42,695 bases of DNA from an uncultured Bacteroidaceae bacterium (GCA_905234555.1 CAJOHO010000010.1:1-42695); one strand, 5' to 3'; counted from the first letter of the stretch, positions 8,625 to 16,512 are shown. Made by a program: numbers and translations. The notes: generated from the sequence alone by a model not told the origin.

Positions 8625-8713
8625 AAGCGTGCTCTAAAGAAATTTTGAGCGTGCTCCAGCGAAATTTCAAGCGTGCTGCAGCATAGGGTTCCAGCGTGCT
8701 CAAAACCTTGGGA
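8625..8713 (+). repeat. 22-bp tandem repeat with AGCGTGCT core
   Basis: AGCGTGCT starts at 8626, 8648, 8670 and 8693, giving periods of 22, 22 and 23 bp. The first two full units share AGCGTGCTC...GAAATTT. A degenerate earlier unit extends back into the last codons of the phosphatase gene. The final copy forms one arm of the terminator hairpin. Confidence 0.8.
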
Positions 8714-8732
8714 GAGCACGTTCTAATTTTTC
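8693..8732 (+). terminator. Terminator after the phosphatase gene
   Basis: GCGTGCTC (8694-8701) pairs with GAGCACGT (8713-8720, one G-U), followed by TCTAATTTTT. The upstream arm is the last unit of the 22-bp repeat, so earlier units could compete for pairing. Confidence 0.55.
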
Positions 8733-8767
8733 GTAGAGCGTGGTGTAGGAATTGTTCTTGTTGTCGC

Positions 8768-8960
8768 AAAATCTTACAATCTTTCATCTTTCATTTCATG
8801 TTGATAGGGAGAAAATGTTAAGAATGGTTAAATATAATATAATAAATATATATAATATATTAATAATCAATTAATTATATAATATTATATACTATATTTA
8901 CTTACATTTCTCTTTTTTACTCGAAAAAAGTGAATGAAAGATGAAAGATTGTAAGATTTT
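8768..8960. repeat. MITE-like inverted-repeat element 1 with AT-rich core
   Basis: A perfect 28-bp inverted repeat (8768-8795 against 8933-8960) flanks 137 bp of very AT-rich DNA. The arms contain a doubled heptamer (CTTTCAT twice). The core (8828-8900) is a run of imperfect AT palindromes opening TTAAATATA and closing TATATTTA. A second element at 26479-26644 has the same plan and similar core words. There is no ORF inside. Confidence 0.75.
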
Positions 8961-8971
8961 CATTTAAATGC

Positions 8972-9002
8972 TTGGCTGATATTCATAAAATCCGTACCTT
9001 TG
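8972..9002 (+). promoter_or_regulatory. Promoter of the secreted protein gene at 9043
   Basis: TTGG at 8972-8975 lies 19 bp before TACCTTTG at 8995-9002, a good Bacteroidetes -33/-7 pair. It sits just outside inverted-repeat element 1. The leader is about 35 nt. Confidence 0.75.
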
Positions 9003-9042
9003 CAGCAGAAACCATTTTATCAATCGTTAAAACCTAAAGATT

Positions 9043-9675
9043 ATGAAAAGATTAGTATTGGCAATCACATTGGTTTGCTGCTCGTTGGGACTTTCAGCTC
9101 AGGAAGATAGCTTCCGCGTGACTTACAAAGGCGCAAAACCCACCATCACAGACTTTGCTTGGGCGTTCCTGTTCTCCGACCAAAGTGACGAAGAGGAATG
9201 TGGCCACGAAGCGGTGGCAGGTATCGAAGACGCGCTGAAAAGGTATCGTGCAGGTAAGAAACAGAGCAAGGGCGTGACCTTCATCGTTGATGAGAGGAAC
9301 GGATATATCCTCTATGAGCACAGGTACGAAGGTGGTGGTCATAAGCAGGAGATGTGCTTCTGGAACGAGTCTGACGGCAAGCATAAGTTGTTCGCATTCA
9401 ACAATTTGACAAGTTTCGATGAACAGCCACCTGTCTTAACCGAAAGCAGCGGTATCATCTTCTGCCGCTACAATAACGCCACGAAGAAAATGACCTACTG
9501 CATACCGTCTATCATCGAAGTGGAATACCTCAACGCCTCCTACGAACTGCCTCGTATTGGCAAGGACATCATCCTTACCCGCTGGAACGACGACGGAACG
9601 AAGAAGGAGCAGGAAGTGCTGAAATGGAACGGACACGGATTCAGTCAGAATCATGTGCATCTGCTGGAGCAGTAG
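9043..9675 (+). CDS. Hypothetical secreted protein
   Basis: I do not recognise the family. The 210-residue product starts with a signal peptide (MKRLVLAITLVCCSLGLSAQ, cleavage expected after SAQ), so it should be exported to the periplasm or beyond. The rest is soluble, mixed alpha/beta in appearance, with no lipobox and no T9SS tail. A Trp/Tyr-rich middle (GYILYEHRYEGGG) and paired charged segments are the only visible traits. It has its own promoter and converges with the DedA-like gene, with 8 bp between stops. Confidence 0.75.
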   Translation: MKRLVLAITLVCCSLGLSAQEDSFRVTYKGAKPTITDFAWAFLFSDQSDEEECGHEAVAGIEDALKRYRAGKKQSKGVTFIVDERNGYILYEHRYEGGGHKQEMCFWNESDGKHKLFAFNNLTSFDEQPPVLTESSGIIFCRYNNATKKMTYCIPSIIEVEYLNASYELPRIGKDIILTRWNDDGTKKEQEVLKWNGHGFSQNHVHLLEQ

Positions 9676-9683
9676 GATCAACC

Positions 9684-10130
9684 TTATACAAATGCCAGGA
9701 CTGAGAGGGCAACGATAACGTAGCGGAAGAGCTTTCCGAGGAAGACCGTGATGCAGACGATAGAGACGTTGGCTCGCATCACGCCTAAAACCAGACAGAT
9801 GGCTGTGCCGATGATGGGAAGGAAAGCAAAGAACCCCAACCAAGCACCTCGTTTCGTTGCCCAGTTTTGAGCCTGAGCCATGCGCCGTGGTTTGATTTTC
9901 AACCATTTGGCGAGTTTCTCTGCATTACCCAATCGCCCGATGCCGTAGTTCACCATCGAGCCGAGGAAATTGCCTACCGTACCAAACGCAACGGTAAGCA
10001 CGGGGTCCATGTCTGTGGCTATGAGCAAGGCGCCCATAATAGCCTCGCTACTGAACGGGATGAAGGAACCAGCCAGAAAAGCTGCCAGAAACATTCCCCA
10101 ATAACCATATTGTATGAAAAACTCGTCCAA
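9684..10130 (-). CDS. DedA/YqaA-like (SNARE-associated) membrane protein
   Basis: A small inner-membrane protein of 148 residues resembling the YqaA branch of the DedA family. Some DedA members act in lipid-carrier flipping or membrane homeostasis. The family pattern is visible: QYGYWGMFLAAFLAGSFIPFSSE at the N-terminus, the G(T/N)xxG-type helix FGTVGNFLGSMVNYGIGR (about residues 49-66), and the amphipathic FFAFLPIIGTAICLVLG re-entrant-like segment. The reading frame has no ATG at the expected place. I use TTG at 10130, since the first stop upstream leaves no better start and the N-terminus aligns with the family. The gap to the next upstream gene contains TTTAGCG/TTTAATG/TTTAACG heptamers. 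Confidence 0.85.
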   Translation of the reverse strand: MDEFFIQYGYWGMFLAAFLAGSFIPFSSEAIMGALLIATDMDPVLTVAFGTVGNFLGSMVNYGIGRLGNAEKLAKWLKIKPRRMAQAQNWATKRGAWLGFFAFLPIIGTAICLVLGVMRANVSIVCITVFLGKLFRYVIVALSVLAFV

Positions 10131-10142
10131 AAAAGTTGAATC

Positions 10143-10163
10143 TTTAGCGTTTAATGTTTAACG
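10143..10163 (-). repeat. Heptamer array upstream of the DedA-like gene
   Basis: Three 7-bp units on the plus strand (TTTAGCG, TTTAATG, TTTAACG) directly precede the minus-strand DedA-like gene. They fit the wider class of 7-bp-period tracts near start codons in this window. Confidence 0.5.
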
Positions 10164-10166
10164 AAG

Positions 10167-11078
10167 TCAGAAGAAATCGTTGTAGATACTGATGGCAAGA
10201 GCGGCAACGAAGAAAAGGAAGGTGAGCCAATTCTGGATGCGTCCGTAGGAGAGGGCGATGAAATGACCTCCAACAATAGCGGTAGGAACCAGACACAGCG
10301 GAAGCAGTTCGTTGAACATCTGTGGCTGGATCGTCAATCCGATGAAACCAGCTCCACCAAACAGCGTTACCACCATATAGGAGTTGCGAACGCGCGTCTT
10401 GTCCTTGCCGCTGTTCAGGTTGACATCAATCATGCCAACGAGAAACAACAGGAAGGCAAAACCCGCCACCAGCCAATGGTGAAGCGTGAGCGCCTCGTAG
10501 GAGGAAGGTGCCAACGTGACCACTTGGTTGCAACGTTCCACGAAGACCTCTGTCTGGTCTGTCAGATAATAATAGGTAAACGCGAACCACCCCGGCAGCA
10601 ATACGCCTAAGAGCGAAGCCACCCAACCGCGCAAACTGAACGACCTCAGCAGGAGTTGCGCCACCCAGAACACAGGCGTCAGCAGCAAGAATTGTGGCAC
10701 AAACAAAGCGGCACATCCTAACAGCAGAAAGGTCAGGAAGGAGAACAACGTGATGAATGGACGCTGGTAGGAAGCAAACAGCGGAAATAAGACGATGACA
10801 GCAAACACCAACACGGCATGAGCCGGTTGCAGAGGGTGTAGAGTAACTGCCATCGGCAGAAGAAGCGCCAGAACAGAGCCAATCATTCGGCTACTGATAC
10901 GCAGCAAAGCAAAGGTGTTGTTCAACTCCGACGTCAGATAAATCGCCAAAGCCGCAGGCAACATACCCAGCAAAGCCTGACCATCCATCCGTCGGTCGGT
11001 AAGCCACAACACCACACCCAAAGCCAACGCCACAAACAACGTGAAACGATGGGTCGCTATCTTCCGCTGAAAGGTCAT
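10167..11078 (-). CDS. Multi-pass membrane protein, DUF6427-like
   Basis: A 303-residue hydrophobic protein with roughly nine or ten predicted membrane helices spread along its length, starting after a short basic N-terminus (MTFQRKIATHR). No catalytic motif is visible. The topology and position beside purD recall the DUF6427 membrane proteins of Bacteroidetes, but that name is a tentative recollection rather than a motif match. It lies between purD and the DedA-like gene on the same strand and is probably co-transcribed with purD. An octamer/heptamer array ending GTAAATCCC immediately precedes its ATG. Confidence 0.75.
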   Translation of the reverse strand: MTFQRKIATHRFTLFVALALGVVLWLTDRRMDGQALLGMLPAALAIYLTSELNNTFALLRISSRMIGSVLALLLPMAVTLHPLQPAHAVLVFAVIVLFPLFASYQRPFITLFSFLTFLLLGCAALFVPQFLLLTPVFWVAQLLLRSFSLRGWVASLLGVLLPGWFAFTYYYLTDQTEVFVERCNQVVTLAPSSYEALTLHHWLVAGFAFLLFLVGMIDVNLNSGKDKTRVRNSYMVVTLFGGAGFIGLTIQPQMFNELLPLCLVPTAIVGGHFIALSYGRIQNWLTFLFFVAALAISIYNDFF

Positions 11079-11140
11079 TGGGATTTACAATTTGACGATT
11101 TACTATTTACGATTTTTCGGCATTCCGGAATTACGAGATT
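11079..11140 (-). repeat. 8/7-bp array before the membrane protein gene
   Basis: On the minus strand the gap reads as successive units GGAATCTC, GTAATTCC, GGAATGCC, GAAAAATC, GTAAATA, GTAAATC, GTCAAATT, GTAAATCCC, then the ATG. The mix of TTCC and AAATC units matches the array at 13560-13630. Confidence 0.7.
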
Positions 11141-11142
11141 CC

Positions 11143-12477
11143 TTATAAATCCCTGCCTATGTCGCTGCGGAAATACTTCTTCTCGAACTGAATCTTCTGA
11201 GCCTCGGCAAACGACTTGGAAAGTGCCTCAGCTTTGTCTTTTCCGTAGGAACTGACAGCCAGCACACGTCCGCCGTTGGTCACGATGGAGCCGTCCTTCT
11301 CTGCCGTTCCTGCATGGAACACCACAGAACCCTCCACGCGGTCGATACCCGTAATGGGGAAGCCTTTCTCGTAGGCTTCAGGATAACCACCCGACACCAG
11401 CATTACACAGACGGCGCTACGTTCGTCCATTTCCAGCTTACGTTCATCAAGATTGCCCTCAGCCACACCTTCGAGCAAATCCACCAGGTCGCTCTTCACA
11501 CGCAGCATTACCGTCTCGGTCTCAGGATCGCCCATACGGACGTTATACTCAATCACCATCGGGTCGCCAGCCTTGGCACAGGCATAGTCACGATCCACAC
11601 GAATCAGACCCAGGAAGATGAAGCCTTTATAGTCGATATTCTCTGCAGCCAAGCCTTCGACGGTAGGTTTCACGATACGTTCCTCCACTTTCTGCATGAA
11701 GTCGGCATCAGCAAACGGAACAGGCGACACGCTGCCCATTCCACCCGTATTCAGACCGGTGTCACCTTCGCCAATACGCTTGTAGTCTTTTGCCACAGGC
11801 AGAATCTTGTAGTGCGTTCCATCGGTCAGCACAAACACAGAGCACTCGATGCCACTCAAGAACTCTTCTATCACAACAGTTGCGCTGGCATCGCCAAACA
11901 TTCCGCTGAGCATTTCCTTCAGTTCTTTCTGAGCCTCTTCGAGCGTAGGGAGAATCAGCACACCCTTGCCGGCACACAGACCGTCGGCTTTAAGCACATA
12001 GGGAGGCTGGAGCGTCTCAAGGAAGGCAAGTCCCTCGGCAAGCGTTTCCTTCGTGAAGGCTCGATACTGAGCTGTAGGAATGTCGTGACGCTGCATGAAG
12101 TGCTTGGCAAACTCCTTGGAGCCTTCCAACTGAGCACCTTCCGACGAAGGACCCACCACCTTCACGTCGCACAGCTGAGGATCACGCTTGAGCACATCCA
12201 CGATGCCCTTCACCAACGGATCTTCGGGTCCTACCACCACCATATCAATCTGCTCCTTCACCATCAGTTGCTTGAGGGATTTGAAGTCGTCAGCCTTGAT
12301 GTTCACATTCACGCAAGGCGCAAACGAAGGAGCATCTGCACGGCGGTCATTCTCCTGCAGGTGAGCCGTTCCTGCGTTTCCTGGTGCCACATATAGTTTC
12401 TCTACTCTCTGACTCTGGCAGATTTTCCAGGCAAGCGCATGTTCGCGTCCGCCACTGCCCAAAAGAAGTATTCTCAT
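11143..12477 (-). CDS. purD: Phosphoribosylamine-glycine ligase
   Basis: PurD (GAR synthetase) makes glycinamide ribonucleotide from phosphoribosylamine, glycine and ATP, the second step of purine synthesis. The 444-residue protein has the N-terminal motif [15 protein letters not shown] (residues 4-18). It also has [11 protein letters not shown] (about 80-90), the ATP-grasp segment [13 protein letters not shown], the [13 protein letters not shown] signature, and the metal-binding [12 protein letters not shown]. It seems slightly longer than usual because of an insert near residues 43-57 ([14 protein letters not shown]). It starts a minus-strand unit and diverges from the zinc-ribbon gene at 12657. 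Confidence 0.97.
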   Translation of the reverse strand: MRILLLGSGGREHALAWKICQSQRVEKLYVAPGNAGTAHLQENDRRADAPSFAPCVNVNIKADDFKSLKQLMVKEQIDMVVVGPEDPLVKGIVDVLKRDPQLCDVKVVGPSSEGAQLEGSKEFAKHFMQRHDIPTAQYRAFTKETLAEGLAFLETLQPPYVLKADGLCAGKGVLILPTLEEAQKELKEMLSGMFGDASATVVIEEFLSGIECSVFVLTDGTHYKILPVAKDYKRIGEGDTGLNTGGMGSVSPVPFADADFMQKVEERIVKPTVEGLAAENIDYKGFIFLGLIRVDRDYACAKAGDPMVIEYNVRMGDPETETVMLRVKSDLVDLLEGVAEGNLDERKLEMDERSAVCVMLVSGGYPEAYEKGFPITGIDRVEGSVVFHAGTAEKDGSIVTNGGRVLAVSSYGKDKAEALSKSFAEAQKIQFEKKYFRSDIGRDL

Positions 12478-12513
12478 ATCTTTCTACAGTTATTCTTTTT
12501 GTGAAATCGAGTG

Positions 12514-12521
12514 CAAAGTTA
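12514..12521 (-). promoter_or_regulatory. -7 box of purD
   Basis: Minus-strand TAACTTTG, 36 bp upstream of the purD ATG, matches TAnnTTTG. No clear -33 element is seen at 18-20 bp. Confidence 0.6.
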
Positions 12522-12585
12522 CCACTTTTTGCTTACAAAAATAAATATTTTTTGTAAAATTGCATGCTATCTCAACAAAAAGCAT

Positions 12586-12593
12586 TATCTTTG
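12586..12593 (+). promoter_or_regulatory. -7 box of the zinc-ribbon/GYF cluster
   Basis: Plus-strand TATCTTTG, 63 bp before the ATG at 12657. TTGC at 12560-12563 may serve as -33, but with a long 22-bp spacer. It is divergent from the purD promoter. Confidence 0.6.
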
Positions 12594-12656
12594 CTGCCAA
12601 ATATATAAAAACTTTCCATTTTATCCAACCTTTTCCCGTAAATCGTAAATAAATAT

Positions 12657-13544
12657 ATGTTTTCCGCAGAACTGAAAAAACTCATAGAAGCCTCTTTGGT
12701 GGATGGTGTGTTGACCGACAACGAACGTGCCGCCATCATCAAACGTGCCATCATCGAAGGCAACGACCCTGCTGAGGTCAACATCCTGCTCGACGCAGAA
12801 CTCCAGCAACTCAGAAACAAGACGCAGGCCTCTGCACCCAAAGTAAGGAAATGTCCTGCTTGCGGTGAAATCCTTCCGCCTCTGACTGGTATCTGTCCCA
12901 CATGCGGCTATACGGTGCCCGTTCAGGCTGCAGCAGGAGGGAACACGCAAGATCTGGAGACACTCATCAACCAGATTAATCGTGCATTGGCACAACTCAA
13001 GTCGGGTACTGGCAACGATGCGCCCACACTTGCCACCATCGAAGAATTGCGTCGTAAAGCCCTCACCCTCTACGGCGAGAACCAAAAAGTGCAGATGGTG
13101 ATTGCCGACATCGACAAGGAAGTGGCTGCCTACAAGAAAGGTGCCTGGAAACGTTCGCTGGGCAAGAAGAAAGGCTGCATCATCGCCATCATCGTGGCTA
13201 TCATCTTCTTAGTCATCGGAGCCATCGCCAATAGCAAGGACGAAGAGAAAGCCGACGCTCAATTCAAGGAACTCGTGGAGAAGCTCGACAAGATGAAGAA
13301 AGATTCTATTACCAATGATAACATCGACCAGAAACAGGCTGATTTGAAAGACCTGATATGGATAGATTCAGATGCCACCATCCTCAGTTATGAACGGAAA
13401 AAGAAGGAAGCCTTCGAGCAACTGAAAGAAAACTATCAGGAAAAACTGGATGAATTCAGAACAAAAAACAGAGCAAAAGATATAGATGAGGTAATAGACG
13501 AAGAACCGGACGAAGAACCGGACGAAGAAGACTACGACGAATAG
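12657..13544 (+). CDS. TerB-like, zinc-ribbon membrane protein
   Basis: A 295-residue protein with four visible parts. Residues 1-52 look like a TerB-type helical domain (LIEASLVDGVLTDNERAAII, with the DG...ER pattern). Residues about 63-84 form a zinc ribbon with two CxxC pairs (CPACGE and CPTCGY). A helical region follows, then one membrane segment near residues 170-190 (KKGCIIAIIVAIIFLVIGAI). The C-terminal half is charged coiled coil ending in an Asp/Glu repeat (DEEPDEEP). The TerB link is by pattern only. Two short GTAAATC units (12637-12651) precede the ATG. It heads a plus-strand run with two GYF_2 proteins and a macrodomain. Function is unknown. A membrane-tethered stress sensor or scaffold is inference. 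Confidence 0.85.
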   Translation: MFSAELKKLIEASLVDGVLTDNERAAIIKRAIIEGNDPAEVNILLDAELQQLRNKTQASAPKVRKCPACGEILPPLTGICPTCGYTVPVQAAAGGNTQDLETLINQINRALAQLKSGTGNDAPTLATIEELRRKALTLYGENQKVQMVIADIDKEVAAYKKGAWKRSLGKKKGCIIAIIVAIIFLVIGAIANSKDEEKADAQFKELVEKLDKMKKDSITNDNIDQKQADLKDLIWIDSDATILSYERKKKEAFEQLKENYQEKLDEFRTKNRAKDIDEVIDEEPDEEPDEEDYDE

Positions 13545-13559
13545 TTTTTCCGGGACCTC

Positions 13560-13630
13560 GGTATTCCGGTATTCCGGAATTCCGTTATCCCGTCTCTCCG
13601 TAATTCCGAAAATCCGTAAATTGTAAATCC
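13560..13630 (+). repeat. Octamer array (GTAATTCC/GTAAATCC type)
   Basis: Seven consecutive 8-bp units run from 13560 (GGTATTCC twice, GGAATTCC, GTTATCCC, GTCTCTCC, GTAATTCC, GAAAATCC), then GTAAATT and GTAAATCC. They fill nearly all of the 96-bp gap and end 10 bp before the next ATG. All units are in the sense orientation of that gene. Confidence 0.8.
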
Positions 13631-13640
13631 CCCAATAGCA

Positions 13641-14198
13641 ATGAGTTTATTTGACTTAGCCAGAGACCTGATTGGAGGTGTAGCCTACAGACGTAGCACT
13701 TCCGATATCATCAGCGATACCGCCAGCGATGTAGCTGCTGGTGCGATCGGCGGACTTGCCAGCGCTGGCATCAGCGCCTACATCAGCAAGAAGCAGACCG
13801 AGAAAATCATGGAGCAGCAACAGGAGATGATGCGCCAGCAGATGGAACAGCAGCAACAGATGCAAGCAGCCATGATAGCCGCAGCTACGGCCCAGCAGCA
13901 GCAACAGCCAGGCAGTTTCTTTGCCAGCGGTCAACCTATGCAGCAATACCAACAGGCTGCTCCTCAAGCCGCTCCTCCCCCACCACCAGGAGATTTCTGC
14001 TACTATGCCCTCATCGAAGGCAAGCAGGAAGGTCCCTACGACCGAGTGCAGTTCAAACGCCTGCTCGACTACCAGATCGCCAACGCCAACACCCTCGTCT
14101 GGTGTAACGGAATGGACAAATGGGCACCTGCCTCCACCGTGGAAGACATGCGCGACTTCTTCAGCGGTTCCGTACCTCCCCCACCACCAATGGGCTAA
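13641..14198 (+). CDS. GYF_2 (DUF4339) protein with glycine-rich helix and coiled coil
   Basis: A 185-residue protein. Residues about 30-50 are a Gly/Ala-rich hydrophobic segment (AAGAIGGLASAGISAYI) that may insert in or lie on a membrane. Residues 53-95 are a Gln/Met-rich coiled coil. A proline run (PPPPPGD) leads into a GYF_2 domain at about 117-175 with the family signature (YYALIEGKQEGPYD, then LVWCNGMDKWAPA). It ends in another proline run (PPPPPMG). Eukaryotic GYF domains bind PPPPG-type peptides, so self-binding or binding to the neighbouring GYF protein is plausible but unproven. It sits between the TerB-like gene and a second GYF_2 gene. Confidence 0.85.
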   Translation: MSLFDLARDLIGGVAYRRSTSDIISDTASDVAAGAIGGLASAGISAYISKKQTEKIMEQQQEMMRQQMEQQQQMQAAMIAAATAQQQQQPGSFFASGQPMQQYQQAAPQAAPPPPPGDFCYYALIEGKQEGPYDRVQFKRLLDYQIANANTLVWCNGMDKWAPASTVEDMRDFFSGSVPPPPPMG

Positions 14199-14227
14199 AT
14201 TCTGATAATCCATAAATACAACATAAT

Positions 14228-14584
14228 ATGAACGACCAGAGTTTCTTCTCCATAGACCGACTCGTAGAGTTCGGTATGAGCGCAGCCATTGCACAGCAAA
14301 TGGTCAGCTCCATGAACCAAAGCATGCAACAGATGTATGTACCTGGTTCTATCCAGTCTATGCCTCAACCCGTCGCACCACAATCCACCTTCTATGTGGC
14401 CATTGACGGACAGCAGGCAGGTCCCTTCAGCGAACAGGAAGTGGCACGACTCGTTACCACCAAACGCATCAACAAAGACACGCTCGGCTGGATGCCTGGT
14501 ATGCCAGCATGGAAACCCGTTGCTAAAATTCCTGCCATCCTGAAGGTCATTGCCCTCACACCTCCGCCCCTTCCTGCATCTTAG
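14228..14584 (+). CDS. Small GYF_2 (DUF4339) protein
   Basis: A 118-residue protein with a helical N-terminus (residues 1-40, Met/Gln-rich) and a GYF_2 domain at about 55-105 (FYVAIDGQQAGPFSE, then LGWMPGMPAWKPV). It ends TPPPLPAS, a proline-rich tail. The gap from the previous gene is 29 bp, so co-expression is likely. It looks like a shortened relative of the neighbouring 185-residue protein lacking the glycine-rich segment. No enzymatic motif is present. Confidence 0.85.
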   Translation: MNDQSFFSIDRLVEFGMSAAIAQQMVSSMNQSMQQMYVPGSIQSMPQPVAPQSTFYVAIDGQQAGPFSEQEVARLVTTKRINKDTLGWMPGMPAWKPVAKIPAILKVIALTPPPLPAS

Positions 14585-14659
14585 GAAAGCAGCAGAAAGA
14601 AAAGGCAGGTTAGAATAAGTATGAAAACAGGTAACAATAAGTATTAAAAAGGAAGAAGT

Positions 14660-15175
14660 ATGAAACAGACCATTGAATTGTTTTTAGGTGACATCACAAC
14701 CCTGAAAGTGGATGCGATTGTCAATGCCGCCAACTGTTCACTTCTAGGTGGCGGAGGGGTCGATGGTGCCATTCATCGGGCTGCCGGTCCCCAACTCTTA
14801 GAAGAATGTCGCACCCTAAACGGATGCAAGACCGGCGAAGCCAAAATCACCAAAGGCTATAACCTACCTGCCAAATACGTGATTCACACCGTGGGTCCCG
14901 TCTATTTCTCCATGCAGAAAAACAAGGAACAGCTGCTGGCCGATTGCTATTTTAACAGCATGAAACTGGCGGCACAGAACGGCATAAAATCCATCGCCTT
15001 TCCCTGCATCAGCACAGGCGTTTACGCCTTTCCTGCAGAGAAAGCTGCTGAGATTGCCTTGCAGGCTGTCCGTCTTTCCCTCATGCGCTTCACGAAAATT
15101 GAACGAGTCATCTTCTGCTGCTACCTGCAACGAGACTACGACATCTACCAAGCAGAATATCCCAAGAACCATTAA
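14660..15175 (+). CDS. Macrodomain protein (MacroD-type ADP-ribose hydrolase)
   Basis: A 171-residue single macrodomain. The ADP-ribose pocket is clear: [16 protein letters not shown] (residues 10-25) with Asp11 and the catalytic-loop Asn. The MacroD glycine loop [16 protein letters not shown] follows, and the phosphate-binding STGVYAFP lies near residue 120. MacroD-type enzymes remove ADP-ribose from Asp/Glu residues or hydrolyse O-acetyl-ADP-ribose. It is co-directional with the GYF genes (75-bp gap), which hints at a link to ADP-ribosyl signalling or stress. No ADP-ribosyltransferase or sirtuin gene is nearby. Confidence 0.93.
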   Translation: MKQTIELFLGDITTLKVDAIVNAANCSLLGGGGVDGAIHRAAGPQLLEECRTLNGCKTGEAKITKGYNLPAKYVIHTVGPVYFSMQKNKEQLLADCYFNSMKLAAQNGIKSIAFPCISTGVYAFPAEKAAEIALQAVRLSLMRFTKIERVIFCCYLQRDYDIYQAEYPKNH

Positions 15176-15201
15176 CACAAGTGTGTTCAGCGGTTTTCCC
15201 G

Positions 15202-15236
15202 CCGTAAATCTGTAAATCCGTAAATCGTAAATCCCC
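15202..15236 (+). repeat. GTAAATC array before the antiporter gene
   Basis: Four consecutive units GTAAATCT, GTAAATCC, GTAAATC and GTAAATCC occupy the gap and end 4-5 bp before the ATG at 15240. The units are sense-oriented, and this is the cleanest example of the class. Confidence 0.8.
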
Positions 15237-15239
15237 TTC

Positions 15240-16334
15240 ATGTCCACTCTTTATCTGATTTTCCAGTTTGTCGTTGGATTGGCGTTGATTTTGAAAGGAG
15301 CCGACTGGCTGACTGACGGTGCCTCAACAATGGCTCGTCGGTTCAACGTCTCGTCATTGGTCATCGGCCTCACCATCGTCGCCTTTGGCACCAGCGCACC
15401 CGAACTGGTGGTCAGCGTGGTTTCAGCCATCAACGGACAGACGGAAATGGCCATTGGCAATGTCGTCGGCAGCAACATCTTCAACACGCTCGCCATTGCC
15501 GGCATCACGGCCCTCATCTGTCCCATTGCCTGCAGCAAGAACAACATCCGCTACGACGTACCGTTCTGCCTTATTGCCTCCATCGTCCTGTTCGCCATGA
15601 GCAACGGACTGCTGAACCGCCCATTCACAGCTGGGAATCAGACCGTTCCCGAGAATATGATCAGCCGAGGAGATGGCATCGTGCTCCTTTGTTTCCTTCT
15701 CATTTTCCTTGCCTACACCTTCGCCATTGCCCGTAGCGGAAAAAAAGCAGCACAGAACAACGACGCTGCTGACGCCAAATCCACATCGGCACAGCCCGAC
15801 GAAGCTGCTGACGCCAAGCCTACGGAGGTACAGACCGACGCCGCTGAAACGAAACCTACGGAAGCACAGACGTTTATGCCGATGGACAAGGCCATCCTCC
15901 TGTTTGTGGTGGGATTGGCAGGACTGGTGTTTGGCGGAAACTGGCTGGTGGATGGTGCTTCAGGCATCGCCTCACTTCTGGGCGTGAGCCAATCCGTCAT
16001 CGCCCTGACCATTGTGGCAGCCGGAACCAGCTTCCCCGAACTCGTCACCTCCGTGGTGGCAGCACGCAAAGGCGATACGGATATGGCAATGGGAAATATC
16101 GTGGGCAGCAACATCTTCAACATCTTCTTCATCCTGGGCACAGCAGCCACCATCTCGCCACTCACCATCGGACATATCGGAGTCGTTGATTTCGGCACGC
16201 TCTTAGGTGGGGCAGTCCTCTTGTGGCTCTTCTGCCGTTTCGGCAAACGCTACCACTACATCACCCGTTCCGAAGGCTTCCTGTTAACCCTTTGCGCCGT
16301 AGCTTATTACACCTACGCCGTTGTCACAGCATAA
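15240..16334 (+). CDS. Calcium/sodium antiporter (YrbG family)
   Basis: A 364-residue inner-membrane cation/Ca2+ exchanger with the inverted two-repeat layout of the family. Repeat one carries [16 protein letters not shown] and [13 protein letters not shown]. Repeat two carries [16 protein letters not shown] and [13 protein letters not shown]. These alpha-repeat motifs hold the ion-binding Glu residues. About ten membrane helices are visible. The central cytoplasmic loop is enlarged by a three-fold repeat of about 12 residues ([30 protein letters not shown]). It is the last gene of the plus-strand run, 64 bp after the macrodomain gene. Confidence 0.93.
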   Translation: MSTLYLIFQFVVGLALILKGADWLTDGASTMARRFNVSSLVIGLTIVAFGTSAPELVVSVVSAINGQTEMAIGNVVGSNIFNTLAIAGITALICPIACSKNNIRYDVPFCLIASIVLFAMSNGLLNRPFTAGNQTVPENMISRGDGIVLLCFLLIFLAYTFAIARSGKKAAQNNDAADAKSTSAQPDEAADAKPTEVQTDAAETKPTEAQTFMPMDKAILLFVVGLAGLVFGGNWLVDGASGIASLLGVSQSVIALTIVAAGTSFPELVTSVVAARKGDTDMAMGNIVGSNIFNIFFILGTAATISPLTIGHIGVVDFGTLLGGAVLLWLFCRFGKRYHYITRSEGFLLTLCAVAYYTYAVVTA

Positions 16335-16375
16335 GGGGTTTTCTCCTTTGAATGTATCTTTTATTCATAATTATT

Positions 16376-16407
16376 CCTAAAAAGCAGCGTTTTTCTGGCT
16401 TTTTGGG
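16376..16407 (+). terminator. Terminator-like hairpin after the antiporter
   Basis: CCTAAAAAGC (16376-16385) can pair with GCTTTTTGGG (16398-16407), with a CGTTTTTCT loop region. The T run is inside the stem, so strength is uncertain. Confidence 0.4.
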
Positions 16408-16429
16408 CTGTTATGTCGTGACATTTTTG

Positions 16430-16460
16430 TAACTTTGCACGCTTTATCTTTTGATAAAGC
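16430..16460 (+). promoter_or_regulatory. Promoter and leader hairpin of the ABC ATPase gene
   Basis: TAACTTTG at 16430-16437 is a good -7 box. At the expected transcription start is a perfect 8-bp hairpin: GCTTTATC (16441-16448), TTTT loop, GATAAAGC (16453-16460). The remaining leader to the ATG at 16513 is about 52 nt and holds an AAGGAGAAG stretch. A 5'-terminal hairpin could stabilise the mRNA. Confidence 0.65.
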
Positions 16461-16512
16461 CAATGAACTCCTCCCTGAATCAGGATAAAACAAGGAGAAG
16501 ACAACACCCGTC

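Noticed and set aside
8625-8713. CRISPR array
   Set aside because: The 22-bp units are contiguous with no spacers and no cas genes are nearby. The same holds for the iterons at 32140-32227.
16430-16512. Cobalamin or other riboswitch in the ABC ATPase leader
   Set aside because: Leader is only about 70 nt with one simple hairpin. No B12-box-like sequence was seen.
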